Shown here: piece after piece, positions 24,727-36,600 of the stretch | Layout: every line of letters begins with the position of its first letter | How positions within the stretch are numbered: position 1 is the first letter of the stretch | Assembly (NCBI GenBank): GCA_014529385.2 | Contig: CM043955.1 | Coordinates: 145,483,140-145,547,139 of the forward strand | Length of the DNA: 64,000 bases | Source: Adiantum capillus-veneris | Taxonomy: Eukaryota > Streptophyta > Polypodiopsida > Polypodiales > Pteridaceae | Direction of reading: 5' to 3' | Program-made: the position numbers and the translations under genes | Notes under the pieces: model-generated | The model's input: the letters and a program-made list of their open reading frames with translations, nothing else | What the model was told of the DNA's origin: nothing | The model's database searches: none

Positions 24727-27700
24727 TCATTCTCTTCCAATTTATACAAAATAAAGCAAGTCAATTTGCGTGGAAACAGCCAGCGCTTGCGTAGCCAAAA
24801 GCTGCCCAAAAAGCTGCCGTACGTTGCTGCCACGTCATCAGGCCGTACGGTTTTCCGCAGAAGGCGCCGTGATTTCAAGGGAGGCCGTATGTTGCTGCCA
24901 CGTCACCCAACCAGAGCAAGAATGTGTGTGTACAGAGTCACCACGTCACTAGTTTTTGACATACCCCCCTCTTGAAAGCATTGTAATCGCCCTCGATTAT
25001 GCTTGCAAAACAAACAGAAGCCATAAACTGTCTTAGCAGACACTGACTCTTAGTACCGACACACTAGGAACACACATCTAGCACATGTGCCAATCAACAG
25101 TCACATCACACGACATCACATGACATCACTTGACATCACAGGACATTACATGACAAATCACATTCAACATTCATTCGGATCTCAGACCATGATTCATCGG
25201 CAATTCAAATAGCAATCGCAACTAGATCCACTCACGACGTCATAGATGCCCGATTGACTAATCCCTAGTGCAACCATGTCTATCGAGATCATTCAAACCA
25301 AAATGCTGCAGTCATTTCGTCTATCAGTTCCTGCACTTAAACAAGTCAAGAACAAATCAGTATCATATTATCGGGAATTCCAATTCATAAAGTCATTATA
25401 GGAGAATATTGTCAGCTCTCAGTATCCCCGAAGCTCAAAGAGCCATCAGTGACTCTAGTATCAAAAATCGAGGCATCTGTTGACAAAGGAGCGGAGTAAC
25501 TCCCCTCTTGTGCATACCCGCTGCACCAGATTTCCGGCCAAGCTAAGTTCGGGGTTCCAATTGGAATACTATGCTAAACAAAAAGCTTCAAGGTAAAGAT
25601 TCACAATATGAGGAGTATCTGCTAGGCCCTCCTCCTCCATCCACTTCGCATCCAATGCATGATAGTTCTTGAATTTAACCAAGAACCGCCTTATCACTTT
25701 ACTCTTAATCTTTCTGTTTTTATGTGCCAATATCTGTTTGGGAACAAGAATCTCCTTGTTTTCTTTCACTTCGGGTTGCTCATCAGGCTCCCCATCTTCG
25801 GGCACATCGCCTTTAAAAAGCTTCAAGAGACTCACATGAAAAGCATTGTGAATCCTCCAAGTTTCGGGCAGCTTCAGTCGGAAGGAGACATCATTTATCT
25901 TTTCGGAGACTTGGAAAGGTCCGTAGTATTGTATACTAAGCTTTGGAAAAAGCCTCTTCTTTCCCTTTTTCTTTCTCTTCTCAAAACGTAAGAGCACCCC
26001 ATCGTTCTCCTTCAATTTCAAATCGCGACGATGGCAATCTGCTGCCTTTTTCTGTCTTTCTTGAGATTTTTGCAAAGCCTTGCGGACCTTGGCAAAAGCC
26101 GTGTCGAAGTCACGCGTGTACTCATCGGCTTCAAAAATCTTATCTTTTGTGCTTATAGAAAGGTTGGAACCTTCGTAGCACCTTCAATAATCTCAAATGG
26201 CGCCTTCCCCGTCAAAGAGTGTATCGTGTTATTGTAGGCAAATTCCACCAAAGTAAATACTTTTCCCATTGAGTCTTCTGATCCGAGATGTATAACTTCA
26301 ATAAATCTAGTACCACTGAATTGGCAATCTCTGATTGCCCGTCAGTTTGCGGGTGGAAAGATTACGAGAACTGCAACCGCGTGCCAATGTTCTCCCAAAT
26401 AGCCTTCCAAAACAAACTTGTGAATCTGGGGTCCCTGTCGGAGACAATCGTCTCGGGCATGCTATGTAATTGAAGATCTGGGCTATAGACAGTCTCGCGA
26501 AGTGATCCGGCTTGACTGTTTTCTTCATTGGAATGAAATGAGCTTGCTTGCTAAATCTGTCAATATTAGTCTAGATACCATCGTGACCACTCTGTGTTCT
26601 CGGGAGATAAAAAATGAAATCCATTGCAATACTTTCCCAGGGGCGGGTGGGTATGGGTAAAGGCTGTAACAATCCCTGTGCTTTATGCCTGTCAAACTTG
26701 ACCTTCTGGCATACCAAGCAACTGCGCACAAACTCGTTCACATGGTTCTTGAGTCTCGGCCAAAAGAAGTATCTCTCTACCCCTTTCAAGGTGGTAGCAA
26801 TGCCGCGGTTCTCTATGTTCTGCCTCATCCTCGGAGAAAACAATGATGTCGTCAAAGAAAGTGCAACCAAATAGTCTGTACTCTCGAAAAATCCTTTCTA
26901 TCATTCGGTTAAATGTCGCAAGAGCATTGGTTAGGCCAAAAGGCATCACCAAAAGCTCAAATAACCCAAAAGTTGTTCGAAAAGCTGTCTTGTAGACATC
27001 TCCCAGGGTGATTCGGATCTGATGATATCCGCTCTTCAAGTCGATCCTACTAAAACACGAGGATCCCTGTAGTTGGTCAAGAATATCATCTATCCTAGGA
27101 ATCGGAAATTTGTTCTGGATGGTGGTTTTGTTGAGAGCTCTATAATCGATGCACATTCTCCAAGATCCGTCTTTCTTCAAAACCAAGAACATTGGAGAGT
27201 AGTTCAGTGAAGTACTAGGCTGGACAAGACCCTTTTCCAAGAGGTCTGTCACTTAGTTCATAATTTCTTTGTTCTGGGCTCGGCTCACAGGGTTCGGTGG
27301 CCGGTTCGGTGGTGTGCTTCTAGGTATCAGATCAATGGTATGATCCTCAGGACGAGCTAGTGGTAACTCGCTGGCAGGCCCTCTGAAAAGCAATCGGCAT
27401 GAGTGTGGAGAAAATCTTGGCGTTCTTTATCAAGTTCAGACATATTTGTCCTATTCTCATCATTCAACTCATATTTGTCCTATTCTCATCATTCTTTATC
27501 AAGTTCAGACATATTTGTCCTATTCTCATCATTCAACTCTCTCAAGAAGATCGAGTAAACAAACAGACTGGATTTCATTAATTTTGAAACGGTCGAAGCC
27601 GATACAATAGGGATAGACTCGCCCTTAAGTTTTACATCTAGTACAATGGTTTTGCCCTTCTCTGTAGTCAAAGTCACTTTTCTTGCGCGATAGTCGACCA

Positions 27701-30594
27701 CGGTATTGTTCTTGTGGTACCAGGGAACTTCCAAGAGGACATCACAACCTTCCAAGGGCATTATGTAGAAGTCCTCATGCCCCAAATACCCCTGACAATG
27801 CAACCGAAGTTTGCCAATGACAGGTGTAATGGCTACGTCCCTGTCGGGTGCCGCTAGAACTGCCTCTGCTAGTGGTCCGATCCGATCGGTTGTGATCTCA
27901 AGCCGCTCCGCCAATTTAGGTGAAATGAAGTTGGCCTTGGCTCCTCCATCAAAGAAGATCAGGGTTTCTTGGTCTTTCACTTTGCCCCAAGCTCGGCAAA
28001 GTTCTGTACTCTCATCAATCGTGCTTGGGTCAGTACCCATGCAATCTTGAACCATTCCTGCTTTCATCTTGCCTTTTCATCTACTTGCCTCAGCTGCTTT
28101 CGAACCCTCTGGCCTGTCTTCATCCTGCAGTGATCTCGGATCTCTGTAGGAAGTCCCAAGGTAAACCGCTCAATCTGTTCTTTGAACGAGATCTTCTTAA
28201 ATGAAGAGGCTGGTAGAAAAGAGCTCCAGAATCCCTCGCAATATGCTCCAATATATCCTTCTTGGTCATCCGAAGATGGTTCCAAGCAGTTCGTATGTTG
28301 CGTTCGTACTCTCGAGTCAGCCAAGAAGAAATAAAAAGCCTTTTAAATTTCAGCCATTTAACTGGCGCTGTCTTGATTAATAGAAGCGTGGACCACCAAG
28401 TTCGAGCATTTCCCTTGAAGTAAGAGGTAGCCCTCCGAATCTTGAAATGCTCTGAGTAACGCCCTCCAGGGAAAGCTACGACAAACTGTTGTATGAAGGC
28501 CAAAGCCTTCGAAGCATCTCTATATTAATTGACTGTCCACCTTCCTTAAACTCTCGGACTTTCTTGCTTTTATCTTCTAGAAAGTCATACTGGTTGGCTT
28601 TATAGAAATTTTTCTTCTCTGCGTAAAAGCTACTGTCATCAGAGTCCGAACTATTCGAAGATGAGTCCTCTGTACAACTGTCAACAATTGGGCGAGATTT
28701 AGACTTATTTGCCTTTTTCTTGCCCTTTCCGAATCTTTGCTTTTTGCTTCGATTTTTCCCTTTTCTGTCTTCTTCGCTCGAGTCAGAGGAGCTAGAAGAA
28801 CTCTCAGAAGAAGAAGAAGGAGAAGAACTGGGTACTCCTTCAAATTGAACACGCTTCTTCTGCTTTCTTGCCGATGCAAATGTAGACCGACGACCCAAAG
28901 AACCCGGGAAGTCAGTTCCTTTCTTCTGCTTTTTGTCGTGCTTTTTTGCTTTGTTCTGCGCATCAAAAAGCTGAGAAATTCGTGCATCAACCACCTCTCC
29001 TTATTCTTGCTCTGTATACATCCTTGGAGTAGGAGGTTTCTTCAGTGCCGGTTTGAGGGGCGGTTTTGTAGTTTGTTGCCACTGTGAATGCACCTCTTGA
29101 AGGAGGTCTGGCTCATAAATTTTGCAAATTTCGAGTCCTTCGCAAAATTTAGCATCATCTATGTTGCATCGTCGATCAATCGTTGATGCTCCATCTCTTC
29201 GAGCTTCGCCTCGATAGGCTGAGGCGGGCCATACTCCGCACGTGAATCCTCTTCGTGATCTCTTCTCGCATCTCCGGATGCAGAGGAAGTCGACTGATCT
29301 TTGTCTGAATCAATAACTGCCGCGTAAAAAGGATCGGATTTCCCGGTAGAAGAGAAATCAGAATCCCAGGTTTATGGAGTTCGTGCAAGTTCCACCGGTG
29401 AGGCAAGGCAACATTCTTATCAAGCAGAGAATGTTGAGGCTCATGGGCAAGTCCCAAATGTGACACAGGAGGATAGGGAGCATTTGCATGTTGCGGAGTC
29501 ACTTGAGACTCCAAGGCAAACTTTTCCTGTCTATGAGCATGTGGCTAGGACGCCAATTCCTTAGGCTATATCAGTCCAGCCAGCCACCTTTGAGCATCCA
29601 AATATTGGTTTAAATGGACAGGGAACTACTTTCCAGGTATGCATCAGGTGTTTCTTGGGTATTTTGGGAGTGGATCTGTATTTCAAAGCATGGTTGATTA
29701 TGCGCCTGGAAATCAGCAGTACATGCCATGAACAATGTTTGGGGGTATGCAAGGCATGATGCCAAACCCCATGTATGCTAATGTTGGCTTACAGCCAGGG
29801 TTTCAGACTACTCAGGGCCAGTTTGGGTGCCACAGGGAAATTTTGGTATGTCTGGTTTTTGCAATCAAGTAGGCAAATATGACATTAGGAAGTCAAAATG
29901 CTAATGGGCAAGGAGCATAGGTTATCCCAACCTTTGTACACATGTTGCAAACACTTCCCTATGATAATTTGACAGTGCTTGACAAGCCGAAACCATACAA
30001 AGAAGGTGGTGTAGTTGTTGTGAAGTTTGACATTTTCAGTGGTTTTGAAGCCAAGAGGAAGGCTCTTATCTTCCTCCAACAATTTGTCCAACAATTTGAT
30101 TATGCTTATGAAGGGGGGGATTTTACAGAGGCTTTGAAGGTTTGGAAAGCTGCCCCTTTCTCAAGAGGAAATGCGCGTTCATGGTGGACGACCTTGTTAA
30201 TGCAAGGATAGGCACCGGCCACATGGGTTCACTTCAAACAGATGTTTGCATCTGCATGGCTGTGAAATGAGTATGAAGTTGATGCTATGACAGATTGGCA
30301 CCAATTCAATGCGGCTAGCTACAAAACCTTAGAGGAGAATTGAAAGTTGTGTAAAGCATTGCTGTCAGTAACTTCCTACAGATTTGTGCCATTGACGGAG
30401 CAGATAGATAAGTATTGTTGTGGACTGCCTAAAGCCTAAAGGGCTTAGGAAAATTATTGTACAAAGGACAAAGTCGCCACCCTTACTCAGCTAATTGTCA
30501 AGCGCAGCGGAAGTGTTTAAGCCTTAAGGATTTTTCTCGGATCTAGTACTCCGCACACAAATACAAGGTTACTTTACGTCACTTGAAAGAACTG

Positions 30595-30690
<96 letters not shown>

Positions 30691-33600
30691 ACGGCATGTC
30701 GGGTCCCAACCACCCTCAAGGGTCCCCTTGCTCTGTTGCCAGAGTAAGTACTTGCTTCATTTCTTACACAAAAATGCTGATACAATGATGCTAAATGATG
30801 AGATGCTAATGGCTACTTGATGCGACTGATGTTGGGTATTGCTGGGGTGCTGCGGTACTATGAGGCTAAGGACTCGATATTGCGGGTACTTGGTGCTTGA
30901 TACTGCGGGGTACTACAGGTGCTACACAAAAATGCTGATACAATGATGCTAAATGATGAGATGCTAATGGCTACTTGATGCGACTGATGTTGGGTATTGC
31001 TGGGGTGCTGCGGTACTATGAGGCTAAGGACTCGATATTGCGGGTACTTGGTGCTTGATACTGCGGGGTACTACAGGTGCTTGGTATTGCGGGTACTTGG
31101 GTATGTCGCAGTACCTGGGTATTGTAGGTACTTGGGTGCTAAGGACACGCCGGTCCTGATGATCGCTACATTGAGCTAGGCAGGAGCCAAGCCAAAGTTC
31201 CAAGGTTGTTTCAAAACGTACGTACGGATCCGTTCTTTACCGTATGGCAGTACTGTTTTTTAATTTTTTAATTTTTGGAGAGATAAGGCCATAAAGTGAT
31301 TTCACGAGGGTTTCCGAGCCATTCCGTACACTTTTGGGCACATAAACAGAGGTCTTCAAATGTCTCTAAAATCTAATGCGTGTAATCTTGTTTTTTAGCG
31401 GAAATGTCCTAGAAAGTTCCGTAAATTGAGGTTTTTTTATCAAGAGTACGTATTTTTACGCACATAAAAATATTTTCTTTGCGGAACAACGTACAATACG
31501 TACAGATCCTCCACGTACAGTACGTTTGGAACCACCTTGAACCAAACGCAAGGGGTGCCAGATGTTGGGGTACTGCGTCGTTGACGACGACGACGACAAG
31601 GGTACTTGTACTGCGGTGCTGCTGAGGTACTAATGGGTATTGTTGGAGATGCTTGGTACGACGACGACGACGACGATGACGATGACGATGACGATGACGA
31701 GGCTGTGGGCTAATGTCATGTGACACATCCAACACTATGTGTCCATGGACAAGCTACAGCATGACCAGGGTTCAGTTCACTCAGTCTAGATCAGGAAGTG
31801 ATCTGGCACTTTTGTGAGTCTATTCGCAGACCGTGCATGTCCAGACACTTAGATTAGATGCATATCCTCTAGTTGCACACAGCATGACCATCAGATTCTA
31901 GTCAGATCCCATCAGTAGCATTTTTACACTGTATAGGCCTATTTTCCCTATTTTTTACATTTTTCACATATTATTTTTAAATGACTTTTGTTGGAATAGA
32001 GGTAGAGCAATTTTGCTAAGTTAATAAATAAGCAAACTAGAGTTAGCACTTTCTGGCAGAAGAGGCAGCAGGAGCACCTTGCTCAACAGGCAACTTCTCA
32101 GCAAGACTAACCCCCGCGACTAGTCTGGCGTTTTCTCCATAGAAGACCTAGCGTTTTTGCATTAGATCAGCCTTGGCGATTTGTGCACAGCAGATCAGCC
32201 CCGGCGTCGTCAAGACACAGCAGATCAGCCTAGCGTTTTGCATTTGTAGAACAACCGGCGATAGCAGCAGATTTTCAGCCCTAGCGTTTTTGCATCTGCA
32301 TTATACCCCAGCGTTTTGTAGATTCTGCAACCGGCCCGTAGGGCGGTAGGCGTTGGCTTTCACTCGAAATTCATTACTTTATGCACACACACAGAGCACT
32401 TAGCAAAGAGAACCTGCGACGGGAGTTAACACTTAAACACACACACGGCTCGGAAGCTAGAATGCTCCGAGCAGACGCCGACAACCTGTAGGCCCCAAAA
32501 TTGGCGCCCCTTTCGGTATTTCTTTATTCTTTAGGAGGGTAAATTACAAGGTAAGGTCCTGGGAATCCTTCACGTGTATCCACCTAGATACCATTTGATT
32601 TGGCCAAATTTCGGCAGCATAACAGCCCCAAAACTTGCGCGAAATCAATTCCCCTGCTGGAACTCGCTTGCACTGTCGTATACCCTTTGATTCCTGTCCA
32701 AAAACAGTAAATTCAGCACGCTGTATTTACTGGTTTTTGCCCTGTTTTCAGCCCCAAACAGTCCCCTAACTGTCCTTTGCCAGTGGGGCACGATTCCCAA
32801 TGATCCTGGCGTCCGTATGGCTGAAAAACAGTCAAATTACAGCGCATACACAGCGCTGATTTTGCACCTGTACGGTGAGGTTATGACCCTCACCAGTGCC
32901 TGCTTTGGAGCAGCAGTTAGCTACCCCTGTTCCTGCTCAAGGAGGCTCTTGCCTCAGCACAAAAGCATGAACCCACACAACTGTACATCAGTCAAATGAG
33001 TAGCCCTCTTGTGGGGCATCACATAACTGCACGTAGGGGAGAAAGAGAGCAGTATGTAGCGTGCGGGGCATCACTCCCGTCACCATACTGTACATAGAGG
33101 GCAAGGTAAGCATTCCATAGCTTCTGTACCTGTTGCAATTCGCCTGTGGCTGAAAATGGCGCCCCCTTTGTTGATATGCAGCTCGTTTTTGCCTCCCAGA
33201 GTGGCAGAATCGCTCACAAGCTGACACGTCGCCCAGTTTCCGAGTTTGGGCTTTCCCTGCTAAAAATATCTCAACTGGTGCGTCAGTTGACTTCGCGGGA
33301 GAGTTGTAAAGTGTTCCCCTAGTCATACCGAAGGTAATGACGCGAACACATTTCGTGGCCCAAAATAGCAGTTCCCTAAATTTTAGGAGATGCTTCCGTT
33401 GGGCTCCCACTGGTCTTCTGACCATCTATCCTCATTGGGACCGCATCCAAAAATGCAATGTGGCCCAACTGTCGGATACTTTTGGTTGGTAGTCCCACCT
33501 TGACTTTACGCCTTAATTGAGTTCACTTCCTAGTATCCACCAACTTGCTAAGTGCGACGGGGGGACCTATATGATCTTGCTCTGAGCCTAGACATCCTCT

Positions 33601-36600
33601 TATCATACGAATTCCAGTGCCGACCCCTTCCCGTCTGCGGGTGAATCTACCGTTCACATTGGCCATACAATGTCCGACCGTTTGCTACTTCAAAAAGAGG
33701 GTCTTAAACAAATAAAATAAACCCCATTGGAAAGAAACCAACAACCAAGGTTAGCAGTTGCCACATCTCTGTGACATGGTTAATAACTGCCACGTCCTCG
33801 TGACATACCCCCCTCTTGAAATCGCAAACGTCCTCGATTGCATACCATAAATACACGCCACTGATGATCTTGTGCTATTAACACTCTTTTATCATCGCAT
33901 GTATCCGCAAGAAAGGTCGTAACATACATAGATACAAATGACTTAATGAGGCCTTCATACTTTTGCCATTTCCATCTATGGCACTGAATTCATATGTACA
34001 TTTGATGTACTAGCTCTATCATTACCCCTCCTTTGCACACGTTGGGTTGGGGCATAAGTAGGCTGTAACCCAAAGGCTTCAAGGTAAAGCTGCAATACAT
34101 TTGGTGACTCTGACAGTTCATGCTCTTCCATCCACTTTGCATCCATAGGCGGATAGTTCTTGAACTTCACCAAATAGCGTCTTGCAACTTGTCCTTTAAC
34201 TTTTCTGTCCTTATGTGCCAAAACTTGCTTAGGTACCAGGATCTCATCAAGTTCCTCAACTTCTGGCTCATCCTCAACTGGCATATCTTCTGGCACATCA
34301 CCCACGAAGGGTCTTAGAAGACTGACGTGAAACGCATTATGAATCTTCCATGCATCAGGCAATTTCAGCCTGTAAGCCACATCGCTGATCTTGTCAAGCA
34401 CTTGAAAAGGCCCATAGTAACGCATGCTGAGCTTAGGAAACAGCCGTTCCTTGCCCTTCATCTTCTTTAACCTTGCCTTTTCGAACCTTAAGAGAACCCA
34501 ATCACCAGGTGATAGTAGCAATTCACGACGGTGACGATCAGCAGCCTTTTTCTGTTTTGCCTGAGTCTTCTCCAAGGCAACTTTAATCTTCTTATACATC
34601 TCATCCATGTTCTCAACATATCGATCTGCCTCAAAGATCTTGTCCTTTGTGTGCAAAATGGGAGGAACCTTTTTGCCGCCTTCAACAATTTCAAAAGGTG
34701 CTTTGCTAGTAGACGAATGCACCGTATTATTGTACGCATACTCAAGCATAGGCAAATACTGTTCCCACTTGCCCTTATTATCTGACACATAGCATTTCAG
34801 CAGATCTAAGACAGTAGAATTGGCCTCTTCTGACTGTCCATCAGTTTGTGGATGAAACGAAGACGAGAACTTGAGCGTAGTACCCATGTTCTCAAACAAT
34901 CCTCTCCAGAACAAACTGATCATGCGAGGATCACGATCACTGATAATCGATTGTGGCATACCATGGTACTTAAACACATTGTACATGAACAAGCGTGCCA
35001 TCTGATCAGATTTTATCTTCTTCCTGACAGGGATAAAATGGACCTGCTTGCTGAACCTGTAGATAATGGTCCATATACCATCATTCCCTGTTGGTGTCCT
35101 TGGAAGATCAAAGATAAAGTCCATAGCAATGCTTTCCCATGGCTTATCCGGAATCGGCAGTGGTTGTAACAACCCTGGTGCCTTTTGCCTTTCAAACTTG
35201 ACCTTTTGGCAAACTATGCATGCTCGCACAAAGGCATCCACATCTCTCCTCAAGGTAGGCCAATAGAAGAACGTCTCTACCGCTTTAACTGTTGCATCAA
35301 TGCCACGATGCCCTGCATACGGTGGGACATGACTCTCTTCCATGACCTTATGTCGCAGTGGCCTAGTGACACAAAGTCTGCCATGCATCATCATAAAACC
35401 GTCTCTGAGGAGGTAGTGCTCGTGATGTTGCCCCTCTTGTAACTGTTCAAAGATCCTTGCAAAATCTTCATCAGCAATATATTGTTCCTTCATGTCATCT
35501 AACTCATGATGATAAGGAATTGACACAGCTGAAATTTGTGGCTTTCTTGATAACGCATCAGCCACAACATTCTTCTTGCCTTCCACATGCATAATCTGGA
35601 AGTGGAACATGGAAAGAATGTTTGCCCATCGCATATGCTTTTCGGATAACTTTGACTGTGTCAAGAAGTATCGCAAGGTCTGATGATCTGTTTGGACAAC
35701 AAAATCAGCACCTAAGAGGTAGTGCTTCCAGCTAGAAAGCGCATGAATCACGGCCAAGAGCTCTTTCTCATAGACTTGCATAGTCCTCTCTGGCCCTTGC
35801 AAAATTCGGCTTTCATAGGCTACTACCCGTCCATCTTGCATTAGCACTGCTCCGATGCTACTGCCGCACGCGTCACATTGGACCACAAATGACTTCCTGA
35901 GATCTGGCAAAACAATAACTGAATCTGAAGTCAACTTTTCCTTTAAGAGACTAAAAGCTGAAATCTCTTTTTGGGTCCATCTGAAAGTGACCTCTTTCTT
36001 TTGCAATGCGTGAAGAGGCGATGCTATCTCTGCAAAATTTCTGATAAACCTTCTATAGTAGGAACACAATCCCAAGAAGCTTCTGACATCGTGCACAGTC
36101 TTCAAGTCTGGCCATGTCTTGATAGCTTCGACCTTTGCGGGATCCATTCTAACACCATCCTTTGAGACTATGTGGCCCAGAAAGTGGATCTCTTCAAGGA
36201 AGAATTCACTTTTCTTAGGATTGACAAGTAACCTGTGACTGCGCAGCTCTTCGAACACAATGGTCAAGTGACGCCTATGCTCCTCTTCATTCTTCGAATA
36301 CACAATCATGTCATCGAAGAATGTTCCAACAAACTGTTGATGCGAGCGGAAAATCCGGTCCATCATTGTGTTGAACGTGGCTGGAGCATTTGTTAGCCCA
36401 AACGACATCACTAGAAACTCATAAAGACCAAATGTCGTTCTAAACGCAGTCTTGTGCACATCCTCTGGGCTTATACGAATCTGATGGTACCCACTCTTCA
36501 GGTCTATCCTGCTGAAAATTGCAGCACCCTCTAAACGATCGAGAATATCATCAATGCGAGGCATAGGAAACCTATTCTTGATGGTATTCTTATTCAACGC

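Larger units (their letters stand above)
24343..29358 (-). mobile_element. B2: decayed Ty3/gypsy element lacking its 5' LTR
   Basis: 3' LTR at 24343-24961, polypurine tract at 24962, internal region to about 29358. The pol order on the minus strand is gag, protease, RT, integrase zinc domain, integrase tail. RNase H is deleted. The 5' LTR and primer site are gone, and the element abuts the truncated A2, which reads in the opposite direction. Confidence 0.88.

Noticed and set aside
24619-24975. Frames with (SL)n or (RE)n proteins, also near 7941, 14599 and 58539
   Set aside because: Translations of CT/GA microsatellites.
31409-31735. Arg/His-rich minus-strand protein
   Set aside because: Translation of the GAC/GATGAC trinucleotide run in the E2 LTR.
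32988-33425. 145-codon minus-strand frame, repeated at 39938-40375
   Set aside because: Both copies lie in the A1 LTRs and are identical only because the LTRs are. No domain seen.
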